DNA from: JAMQKA01 sp033722415
GTDB lineage: Bacteria > Bacteroidota > Rhodothermia > Balneolales > Balneolaceae
Assembly: GCA_033722415.1 (NCBI GenBank)
Contig: JAWVZC010000314.1
Location: 1 to 5,187 of the forward strand
Reading direction: 5' to 3'
Length of the DNA stretch: 5,187 bases
Shown one piece after another: positions 1 through 5,187 of this stretch. Numbering within the stretch: position 1 is the first letter of the stretch; every line of letters begins with the position of its first letter. A model generated the notes under the pieces. The model was not told the DNA's origin. It did not search any database and worked only from the letters and a program-made list of their open reading frames with translations. A program made the position numbers and the translations under genes.

Positions 1-826
1 CATAGCGGGCGCCCATCTCCAGGATCAGAATCTGGTGGTGGGCCTCCAGGTCGTTATTAATGACCTTACAGATACCCATCGGCGTATTGTAGCTGCCGGG
101 CGTGGAGCATACGCTGTAGCGCTCCTCTAGCAGATCCCGAATCATAAACTTGGTGCTTGTTTTGCCATAGCTACCTGTAATGCCGATCACCGTCAGCTCC
201 GGCATGGAGGCGATTTTCTTCCGGGCCAGGTTGATGTAATACTGGTGCACCCGCTTTTCGACCGGGGCGGTCAGCAGGGCGGCCGGGAAAATCCAGAATG
301 GCATCAGGGCGTCGGCCAGTACCCACCCGAAGGCCAGTACATAGATATCGGCACTGTGCAGCAACGGCTGCTTCATGGGAACGTCGGTAAACGGGATCCG
401 TCCGAGATAGGCGGCCGCCGTGGCAAATACCGGCAACACCAGGCTGAAAATGGTATAAGGAACGGCAAGCCGGGTCATCCGTGCGGTGAATACCAGCGGT
501 TTCTTCTGCCTGTTGCCGTGGTAGTAATTGAATCGGCCAAACCAGAAAAAACCAAACATGGAGAGGGTAATGATCGCGGCACTGCCGGTAATGGTGTTCG
601 ACATGAAATAAAGCATCAGGAAGATCACCAGGTGGAAGAGCACGTGTTCCGGGGTCAAGACCCGGCGGTTCCAGTGTTCAAACAGCCAGGAACGGTATTC
701 ATGCAGCTTGTATCCCGACTGCTGGAAAATGTGTAGAAAGAACTTGCCGCGCAGGATGGTGTGCCGGGCCATCACCAGCACAAAAGCCACGAGCAACAGT
801 TCAATGAAGCGGAAATACAAATCCAA
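1..826 (-). CDS. MurF-like Mur ligase with N-terminal membrane domain (partial, 3' end off window)
   Basis: I translated this frame by hand; it is open from a stop at 854-856 to the left edge. About 275 residues are present. Residues 215-225 read GITGSYGKTST, the Mur-ligase ATP-binding P-loop (bases 152-184). It is followed by TPGSYNTPMGICKVIN and LEMGAR, the MurF/MurT style of central domain. MurF joins D-Ala-D-Ala to UDP-MurNAc-tripeptide using ATP in the cytoplasm. Residues 1-200 are unusual: hydrophobic stretches at about 8-20, 62-75, 79-95, 118-140 and 160-185 suggest four or five membrane spans. I do not see the usual MurF N-terminal UDP-sugar domain. The start is uncertain: no ATG lies near the frame's beginning. 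TTG at 824-826 gives MDLYFRF; TTG at 830-832, TTG at 818-820 or ATG at 770-772 are alternatives. The central-domain remainder and C-terminal domain lie outside the window. A Mur ligase is near certain; the exact substrate is not. Confidence 0.85.
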   Translation of the reverse strand, partial: MDLYFRFIELLLVAFVLVMARHTILRGKFFLHIFQQSGYKLHEYRSWLFEHWNRRVLTPEHVLFHLVIFLMLYFMSNTITGSAAIITLSMFGFFWFGRFNYYHGNRQKKPLVFTARMTRLAVPYTIFSLVLPVFATAAAYLGRIPFTDVPMKQPLLHSADIYVLAFGWVLADALMPFWIFPAALLTAPVEKRVHQYYINLARKKIASMPELTVIGITGSYGKTSTKFMIRDLLEERYSVCSTPGSYNTPMGICKVINNDLEAHHQILILEMGARY

Positions 827-893
827 GGACAATCGGTGCAGGTTAAATTGCAGTTAACAGATTTGTTGAAGGTCGCTAAAGTACATGAGTTCC

Positions 894-899
894 ATTATA
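894..899 (-). promoter_or_regulatory. Putative -10 box for the MurF-like gene
   Basis: Read on the minus strand this is TATAAT, a perfect -10 hexamer preceded by TTAA, about 68 bases upstream of the chosen start of the Mur-ligase gene. No good -35 hexamer lies 16-18 bases upstream (the sequence there is about AAAGAT), and no Bacteroidota-type TAnnTTTG element is seen. The surrounding spacer (827-944) is AT-rich and separates two divergent genes, so promoters in both directions are expected. I could not identify a convincing one for the plus-strand gene. Confidence 0.3.
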
Positions 900-944
900 T
901 TAACAGCCTTCATTAAATCTTTCATCTAATCAGGCAGAAAATAT

Positions 945-1958
945 ATGAAATTAATTATCCCTATGGCAGGGCGGGGAACGCGGGTTCGCCCCCATTCACA
1001 TACCACACCCAAACCGCTGCTGCCGGTTGTCGGAAAGATGATTGTTGAGCGTATAGTGGAGACCTTTTCGCGGACTCTCGACCGCACCATCGACGAAATT
1101 GTATTTATTCTCGGTCCCGATTTCGGCCAGGATATCAAAGATGCGCTGAAAGCAATGAGCGAGCGTCACGACGCCCGGTCCAAATTCCGGGTGCAGGAAG
1201 AGGCGCTGGGTACGGCCCATGCCGTATACTGTGCCGAGCAGGATCTCGAAGGAGAGTGTATCGTGGTGTTTGCCGATACCATTTTTGATTCGGAATCCGA
1301 GGTTTCGGTGGAAGATTCCGATGCGGTAATCTGGCTGAAGGAAGTGGAGGATCCCTCACGCTTCGGTGTGGCCGTGCATGAAGGGGACAAGATCACCGAT
1401 TTTGTAGAGAAACCGGAAGAGCCGATCTCGAACCTGGCGATCATCGGGGTTTACTATTTCAAGGAGGCCGCCGACATCAAAAAGGAGATCAAGTACCTGC
1501 TGGACAACAAGATTATCGGCAAAGGCGGAGAGTACCAGCTGACCGACGCCCTGGACCGGATGCTTAAAGACAACAAGATTTTTAAAAAAGCCACTGTCGA
1601 TGAGTGGCTGGACTGCGGCACCCTGCCGGCCTGGAGAGAAACTTCGTCCGTGATATTACAAAAAGAGCAGCAACAGCATCCCTACAATGTGGATGACTAT
1701 CCGGACACCACGATTCACGAGCCAGTATATATCGGCGAAGACGTGCAGATCGAGGGCTGCACCATCGGTCCCAATGCCAGCATCGCCGACGGCTGTTCCC
1801 TGAAAAATTCCACTGTTGAAAACAGTATCGTCCGTTCCAATACCACGATTGAAGACAGTCAGATCGAGAACTCCACCATCGGGCAACACGTGGAGCTGAA
1901 GAATGTAAACCAGGAGGTGCACGTCGGGGACCACTCAAAAATCGGTATGGAGGTATAA
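945..1958 (+). CDS. Sugar-1-phosphate nucleotidyltransferase with left-handed beta-helix C-terminus
   Basis: This 337-residue protein likely transfers a nucleotidyl group from an NTP to a sugar 1-phosphate, giving an NDP-sugar and pyrophosphate in the cytoplasm. The N-terminal Rossmann-like domain (1-240) carries the signature GRGTRVRP (9-16) with PKP (22-24). It also has the QEEALGTAHAV segment (84-94) of the base/sugar pocket, FAD at 109-111 with a likely metal-binding Asp111, EKP (155-157), GVYYF (168-172) and WLDCGT (221-226) with the second metal Asp223. Residues about 260-330 are degenerate hexapeptide repeats (IGEDVQ, IGPNAS, IEDSQ, IGQHVE), a left-handed beta-helix as in GlmU and GlgC relatives. 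Length suits the RmlA/GlmU-like family. The ATG at 945 has only a weak purine stretch (AGGCAG, 932-937) upstream. The GTAHAV motif resembles uridylyltransferases, but annotation as glucose-1-phosphate thymidylyltransferase is equally common; the substrate cannot be fixed here. The gene is divergent from the Mur-ligase gene and ends at a terminator. Confidence 0.9.
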   Translation: MKLIIPMAGRGTRVRPHSHTTPKPLLPVVGKMIVERIVETFSRTLDRTIDEIVFILGPDFGQDIKDALKAMSERHDARSKFRVQEEALGTAHAVYCAEQDLEGECIVVFADTIFDSESEVSVEDSDAVIWLKEVEDPSRFGVAVHEGDKITDFVEKPEEPISNLAIIGVYYFKEAADIKKEIKYLLDNKIIGKGGEYQLTDALDRMLKDNKIFKKATVDEWLDCGTLPAWRETSSVILQKEQQQHPYNVDDYPDTTIHEPVYIGEDVQIEGCTIGPNASIADGCSLKNSTVENSIVRSNTTIEDSQIENSTIGQHVELKNVNQEVHVGDHSKIGMEV

Positions 1959-1959
1959 A

Positions 1960-2022
1960 TGGTCGTGAGTCATGGGTTCTGAGTCATGAGTCGTGAGTCA
2001 TGGGTAATGAGTTCTGGGGCAT
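1960..2022 (+). repeat. Degenerate heptanucleotide tandem repeat, nine units
   Basis: The sequence divides without gaps into nine 7-base units beginning two bases after the stop codon TAA (1956-1958). The consensus is GAGTCAT. Exact copies begin at 1967, 1981 and 1995, with close variants GAGTCGT at 1988, GGGTAAT at 2002 and GAGTTCT at 2009; the outer units (1960 and 2016) are more decayed. Position 7 is T in every unit and position 4 is T in all but the last. An inverted copy of nine bases (TGAGTCGTG on the minus strand) lies at 2104-2112. Short heptad arrays of this kind are known in cyanobacterial genomes as STRRs; their presence here is a sequence observation and their role is unknown. 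Confidence 0.85.
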
Positions 2023-2057
2023 GATGAAGTTCCCCGTTGCATCAGTCAAAATCCGGG

Positions 2058-2090
2058 ACCTCCGGGTAATGCTGTCTGCCGGGGGTTTTT
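2058..2090 (+). terminator. Rho-independent terminator of the nucleotidyltransferase gene
   Basis: ACCTCCGG (2058-2065) can pair with CCGGGGGT (2079-2086) as an 8-base-pair GC-rich stem with one G-U pair. The loop is 13 bases. The 3' arm runs into a five-T tract (2086-2090). It lies about 100 bases after the stop codon, between two convergent genes. On the minus strand the stem has a mismatch and a poorer T tract, so it mainly serves the plus-strand gene. Confidence 0.6.
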
Positions 2091-2136
2091 AGTGACGGAT
2101 CCGCACGACTCACTACGTTCACCTTATTGCTGTTTG

Positions 2137-3069
2137 CTAAATAAAGTCCTCAAAGGGGCGTTCCTGATCCGCTTCGCGAAGCGTCTTATGCACTTCTTCA
2201 TGATGTCCCTCCGGCTCCAGGTGAATGGTGACGATCACATCCCCGCGCACACCGTCAATCAGGCGACGTTCGAGGATCGTGGCATCTTCGTGCGCCTGTT
2301 TGAGGCTCACCCCTTTTTCGAACAGGGCGTGCAGTTCAATCCATGTGGTGTTGCCCGTGGTGCGGTGCCGGAGATTGTGGATCTGGATCATCGATCCCGG
2401 AAGCTCCTCCTCCAGGATATTGCGGATCTTTTGATCGCGCATGGGGTCCCGGCTGTCCATCAGCCCGTCGATGGAGTACTTCAACAGTTTGAATCCTTCG
2501 TACATGATGAACAGGGCCAGCCCGACTCCGACGATCGAGTCGAGTGCTTCCCATCCCGTAACCTTGATGATCAGCAGGGTTACCACCACTCCAAGACTGG
2601 TCCACACGTCGGTGAGGGTGTGCCGGGCGTTGCTGATCACCATCATGTTGTTTTCGCGCCGGCCGACCTTCATCAGGTATCGCCCGAGAAAAAAATTGAT
2701 CACCGCAGCTCCCCCCAGCAGATAGATACCCGTGGTGAGCTCCTGCAGGTTGTAGCCGGTCAGGTAGGTATGTACCGACTGGTAGATAATGGTAATCCCT
2801 GCAATGAGAATGACCGCTCCCTCCACGCCCACGGAAAGAAATTCGACGCGCTCGTGTCCATAGAGGTGCTTGTCGTCAGCCGGCTTGTTACTCAGCAGAA
2901 ATCCGTAGTACACAAACGCCACGGCAAGTACATGGATAAACGATTCGGCGGCATCGGAGAGGGCCGTCGTGGAGTTGGTGACAATGAATCCACTGCTTTT
3001 GATCACCAGCAGGCCAAACGAGACGACCAAGCTGATGCGAAGTGCAATTTTGGAGTTTGATTTAATCAA
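2137..3069 (-). CDS. Cation diffusion facilitator (CDF) family metal exporter
   Basis: The protein is an inner-membrane antiporter that exports divalent metal (Zn, Fe, Mn, Co or Cd) in exchange for protons, acting as a dimer. Counting from TTG at 3067-3069 it has 310 residues, typical for the family. Six membrane spans are visible at about 8-30, 36-60, 80-103, 112-132, 150-170 and 176-196. The TM5 metal motif HTLTD (His150, Asp154) is canonical. TM2 carries SDAAESFIH, placing Glu42 and His46 at the other two site positions. The cytoplasmic ZT-dimer domain (about 208-290) has His231, His247, His260 and His283 plus Glu285, matching the C-terminal metal residues of YiiP, and an extra HH at 289-290. 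The frame extends to an ATG at 3216, but that would run 50 codons through the divergent cca start and adds no family-like sequence. TTG at 3069 gives MIKSNSKIALRIS, a normal CDF beginning. No Shine-Dalgarno is seen. The metal cannot be assigned from sequence alone. Confidence 0.9.
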   Translation of the reverse strand: MIKSNSKIALRISLVVSFGLLVIKSSGFIVTNSTTALSDAAESFIHVLAVAFVYYGFLLSNKPADDKHLYGHERVEFLSVGVEGAVILIAGITIIYQSVHTYLTGYNLQELTTGIYLLGGAAVINFFLGRYLMKVGRRENNMMVISNARHTLTDVWTSLGVVVTLLIIKVTGWEALDSIVGVGLALFIMYEGFKLLKYSIDGLMDSRDPMRDQKIRNILEEELPGSMIQIHNLRHRTTGNTTWIELHALFEKGVSLKQAHEDATILERRLIDGVRGDVIVTIHLEPEGHHEEVHKTLREADQERPFEDFI

Positions 3070-3096
3070 AATAACGGATGCTGGCGTTGCCCTGAT

Positions 3097-3120
3097 TTTA
3101 CCCCGAAAATATTGGGTAAA
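3097..3120. promoter_or_regulatory. Perfect 7-10-7 inverted repeat between CDF and cca genes
   Basis: TTTACCC (3097-3103) and GGGTAAA (3114-3120) are exact reverse complements separated by ten AT-rich bases. The site lies in the spacer of about 95 bases between two divergent genes, 28 bases upstream of the likely CDF start. Its size and place fit an operator for a dimeric regulator, for example a metal-responsive repressor or activator of the exporter. It does not match a Zur, Fur or CueR consensus that I can recall. No T tract follows either arm, so it is not a terminator. Confidence 0.35.
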
Positions 3121-3164
3121 GAATATCTGAAAGCAAGTTCTAATGTTATTATTTTTACGCTCAT

Positions 3165-4616
3165 TTGAAGAACCTGAACAGGAAACGATTATTGCTTTTG
3201 CAGGATATCGAGCCAAAACACCAAGAGGTATTCAAGGTAATCTCGGAAGCCGGTGCCGCACTGGATCAGCCGGTTTATGTGGTTGGGGGGTATGTGCGCG
3301 ATTACTTTCTCCAGCGCGAAAAGGAGAACGACAAGATGGATATCGATTTCGTTACGGTGGGCTCGGGCATACATATAGCCCGCGAAGTGGCGAATCGACT
3401 TGGAACCGACAAGGTGGCGGTGTTCAAACAGTTCGGTACGGCCCAGGTGCGGTATGATGAACTCGAACTGGAGTTCGTCGGTGCGCGCAAGGAGAGTTAT
3501 CGTCGCAACTCCCGTAAACCAATAGTTGAAGACGGCACCTTGCAAGATGACCAGCTTCGCCGAGATTTTACGATCAACGCGCTCTCGTGGTCGCTCAACA
3601 AGGAGAATTTCGGTGAACTTATTGACCCGTTTGGGGGCATACAGGACCTGAAAAAGCAGTTGATCCGCACCCCGGTAGACCCGGAGCAGACATTTGACGA
3701 CGATCCCCTGCGGATGCTCCGGGCAATCCGGTTTGCCACCCAGCTGAATTTTGATATCGAGAAAAACACCTACAAGGCGATCGGGGAGATGGCCTCCCGC
3801 ATCGGGATCGTCTCCAGGGAGCGGATCATCGAAGAAGTAAACAAGATTGTGATGGCCCAGAAACCCTCGATCGGGTTCTCATACCTGTTCCGGACCGGCC
3901 TCCTCAAAGAGTTTTTCCCGGAGATGCACGACCTTCACGGGGTGCGCGAGGTGCGGGGCGTTCGCCACAAAGATAACTTCTGGCACACGCTGAAGGTGCT
4001 GGACAATGTGGCGGTGATGAGCGACAACCTCTGGCTGCGCTGGGCCGCAATCATGCACGATATCGCCAAGCCGGCTACTCAGCGTTTCGAGGAGGGCACC
4101 GGCTGGACGTTTCACGGGCATGATGCCGTGGGGGCAAACTGGGTGGAATCGATATTCCGCCGGCTGGGGCTGCCGCTGGACGAGCGGATGCGGTATGTGC
4201 GAAAGCTGGTGCGCCTGCATCTGCGACCCATCGCACTGGTCTCGGATGAAGTGACCGACAGTGCCGTACGGCGGCTGCTCTACGAGGCGGGAGACGATAT
4301 CGACGACCTGATGACACTCTGCCGGGCGGATATCACCAGTAAAAATGAGCACAAGGTGCGGCGCTACCAGAACAACTTCGACCGCGTGGAGCAGAAACTC
4401 AAAGAAGTGGAGGAGAAAGACCGCCTGCGGCAGTGGACCAATCCCATAAGCGGGGATGAGATTATGGAAACATTTGACCTGGAGCCGGGTCCCGTTATCG
4501 GTGACATAAAAAACGCCATAAAGGAGGCGATCTTGGACGGGAAAATTCCCAACGAGCATGATGCCGCTTTCGACTACATGATGGAGATCAAGGATCAGTT
4601 CGTCAGCGACCAGTGA
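3165..4616 (+). CDS. cca: CCA-adding tRNA nucleotidyltransferase, class II, with HD domain
   Basis: The enzyme builds or repairs the 3' CCA end of tRNA in the cytoplasm using CTP and ATP, without a nucleic-acid template. Numbering from TTG at 3165 (483 residues): the head domain has VVGGYVRD (39-46) and the catalytic metal pair Asp59/Asp61 in DIDFVTVGSG. ELEFVGARKESY (101-112), RRDFTINAL (132-140) and DDPLRMLRAIRF (179-190) follow, with the RERI turn (218-221) of the nucleotide pocket. An HD-type domain follows: RHKDNFWHT (267-275) and HDIAKP (298-303), with His318 in the following HGHD and His352 in VRLHLRP. HD-containing CCA enzymes often also have phosphohydrolase activity. No in-frame ATG exists before the conserved region. 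TTG at 3192 has an AGGAAA (3180-3185) six bases upstream and is a good alternative start. The gene is divergent from the CDF gene, and its stop codon lies inside a heptad repeat. Confidence 0.95.
   Translation: MKNLNRKRLLLLQDIEPKHQEVFKVISEAGAALDQPVYVVGGYVRDYFLQREKENDKMDIDFVTVGSGIHIAREVANRLGTDKVAVFKQFGTAQVRYDELELEFVGARKESYRRNSRKPIVEDGTLQDDQLRRDFTINALSWSLNKENFGELIDPFGGIQDLKKQLIRTPVDPEQTFDDDPLRMLRAIRFATQLNFDIEKNTYKAIGEMASRIGIVSRERIIEEVNKIVMAQKPSIGFSYLFRTGLLKEFFPEMHDLHGVREVRGVRHKDNFWHTLKVLDNVAVMSDNLWLRWAAIMHDIAKPATQRFEEGTGWTFHGHDAVGANWVESIFRRLGLPLDERMRYVRKLVRLHLRPIALVSDEVTDSAVRRLLYEAGDDIDDLMTLCRADITSKNEHKVRRYQNNFDRVEQKLKEVEEKDRLRQWTNPISGDEIMETFDLEPGPVIGDIKNAIKEAILDGKIPNEHDAAFDYMMEIKDQFVSDQ
3180..3185 (+). 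promoter_or_regulatory. Possible ribosome binding site for an internal cca start
   Basis: AGGAAA stands six bases before the TTG at 3192-3194. If this is the true ribosome binding site, the CCA enzyme would begin MLLQDIEPKHQ and be nine residues shorter than the 3165 start. No comparable purine motif precedes the TTG at 3165. Confidence 0.35.
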
Positions 4617-4635
4617 CCAGTGTGTGGTGATTCAT
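4608..4635 (+). repeat. Short heptad repeat overlapping the cca stop codon
   Basis: Two exact copies of GACCAGT (4608-4614 and 4615-4621) are followed in the same 7-base phase by GTGTGGT and GATTCAT. The stop codon TGA (4614-4616) is formed by the junction of the first two units, so the last two residues of the protein (Asp-Gln) are encoded by the repeat. GATTCAT differs by one base from the GAGTCAT unit of the array at 1960-2022. Confidence 0.55.
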
Positions 4636-4783
4636 GAATTTTTGTACCGTAGTTCTCTGATAAATGGATGCCGAGCAAGTACATGGTTACCGGCAGTTTA
4701 CGTAATTCGATCGTTGATTCGTATGCTTGACAATGTATTGATATTGACACACTCTGAATAACTGATCAACTGACACGAACACT
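4617..4783. other. Intergenic spacer between cca and ispE
   Basis: This AT-rich spacer of 167 bases has no supported gene. It contains the end of the heptad repeat, a palindrome ATTCATGAAT (4630-4639), a palindrome TTACGTAA (4698-4705) next to CGATCG (4708-4713), and two exact TTGACA hexamers at 4727-4732 and 4744-4749. The TTGACA hexamers could be -35 elements for ispE, but neither has a good -10 hexamer 16-18 bases downstream; the promoter is therefore unresolved. Confidence 0.45.
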
Positions 4784-5187
4784 ATGAACTGGATTGCCGA
4801 CTCTTTTGCCAAGATCAACCTGGGACTTCACGTCCTGGAACGGTTGCCGACCGGGTATCACCGTATCGAGACGGGATTCTGTTTTATCAACTGGAGTGAC
4901 CGGTTCGAGGTGCGGAAGGTGTCGCGCTGGCAGCTGGAGATGGATACCGACGACGAAACCATCACGACAGGGGAGGACAACCTCATAAACCGGGCGATCG
5001 AGCAGCTCAGGCGGTATGTCGACATCAAAAACGCCTACCATATCAAGGTGGACAAGCGGATACCGGCCGGGGCGGGTCTCGGCGGGGGCAGCAGCAATGC
5101 GGCCACAATTTTACGGATACTCAACAAAATTGAGGAGCTCGGCCTTTCGGATGATGAGCTGATCGACCTGGCCCGGGATCTGGGTGC
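4784..5187 (+). CDS. ispE: 4-diphosphocytidyl-2-C-methyl-D-erythritol kinase (partial, 3' end off window)
   Basis: IspE phosphorylates CDP-methylerythritol with ATP, the fourth step of the MEP route to isoprenoids, in the cytoplasm. The frame runs from ATG at 4784 to the right edge, giving 134 complete codons of a protein that usually has about 270-300. It belongs to the GHMP kinase fold. Residues 8-20 read FAKINLGLHVLER, with the conserved Lys10. GYH (24-26) and a family-typical TGFCFINWSD (30-39) follow. Asn66 and the NRA segment (69-71) match the conserved N...RA helix, and the ATP-binding glycine loop is PAGAGLGGGSSNAA (94-107). The window ends just after RDLG, where the family continues with the GADVP motif bearing the catalytic Asp; that residue is thus outside. 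The start matches the family N-terminus exactly, though no Shine-Dalgarno precedes it. The gene follows cca after 167 bases, so it may have its own promoter. Confidence 0.95.
   Translation, partial: MNWIADSFAKINLGLHVLERLPTGYHRIETGFCFINWSDRFEVRKVSRWQLEMDTDDETITTGEDNLINRAIEQLRRYVDIKNAYHIKVDKRIPAGAGLGGGSSNAATILRILNKIEELGLSDDELIDLARDLG

Noticed and set aside
245..736. Plus-strand open frame of 163 codons within the Mur-ligase region
   Set aside because: The opposite strand carries the continuous membrane and P-loop protein. This frame gives a low-complexity polar translation rich in Gly, Gln and His.
1960..2022. Repeat array considered as a CRISPR array or an integron-like site
   Set aside because: Units are 7 bases long, contiguous and degenerate, with no unique spacers, no cas genes and no integrase nearby.
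2092..3060. Long plus-strand open frame of 322 codons opposite the CDF gene
   Set aside because: It lies wholly antisense to a clear CDF transporter. Its translation is rich in His, Asp and Gln with no domain or membrane pattern, as expected for a shadow frame in GC-rich DNA.
3143..3457. ATG-started plus-strand frame of 104 codons overlapping the start of cca
   Set aside because: After about 20 residues it runs out of frame through the conserved cca head domain and resembles no family. It is kept only as a hint of a possible indel near the cca start.
3879..4559. Minus-strand open frame of 226 codons opposite cca
   Set aside because: It is antisense to the strongly conserved cca coding sequence and shows no recognisable motif or start signal.
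4630..4643. ATTCATGAAT palindrome followed by five T, as a cca terminator
   Set aside because: A perfect palindrome leaves at most a four-pair AT-rich stem with a two-base loop, too weak for an intrinsic terminator.

Overview
This window reads as chromosomal housekeeping DNA from a Gram-negative bacterium of the broad Bacteroidota type, perhaps a Balneolota or Rhodothermota relative. That placement is an inference. It rests on moderately GC-rich coding DNA, AT-rich intergenic spacers, little Shine-Dalgarno usage, frequent apparent TTG starts, and the style of the CCA-adding enzyme and the nucleotidyltransferase. No rRNA, tRNA, mobile element, CRISPR array or phage gene is visible.

Layout, left to right. 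(1) Minus strand, 826 to the left edge: the N-terminal part of a MurF-like Mur ligase. About 200 residues of membrane-spanning sequence stand where the usual MurF substrate-binding domain would be. (2) A short AT-rich divergent spacer (827-944) with a consensus -10 box for the minus-strand gene. (3) Plus strand, 945-1958: a sugar-1-phosphate nucleotidyltransferase with a C-terminal left-handed beta-helix. (4) An intergenic stretch (1959-2136) with a nine-unit degenerate heptanucleotide repeat starting just after the stop codon, then an intrinsic terminator. (5) Minus strand, 2137-about 3069: a cation diffusion facilitator metal exporter. (6) A second divergent spacer (about 3070-3164) with a perfect 7-10-7 inverted repeat. 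(7) Plus strand, about 3165-4616: a class II CCA-adding tRNA nucleotidyltransferase with an HD domain. (8) A 167-base spacer that begins with a second short heptad repeat overlapping the cca stop codon. (9) Plus strand, 4784 to the right edge: the N-terminal third to half of IspE, the CDP-methylerythritol kinase of isoprenoid synthesis.

The genes serve separate core functions: cell-wall ligase chemistry, nucleotide-sugar activation, metal efflux, tRNA maturation and isoprenoid precursors. They alternate in strand and do not form one operon. The Mur-ligase and nucleotidyltransferase genes are divergent neighbours and could share regulation of envelope precursor synthesis, but this is only suggestive. 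I see no convincing new multi-gene system. The most notable items are the membrane-anchored MurF-like protein lacking the usual N-domain, the heptad repeats at two gene 3' ends, and the inverted repeat upstream of the metal exporter.
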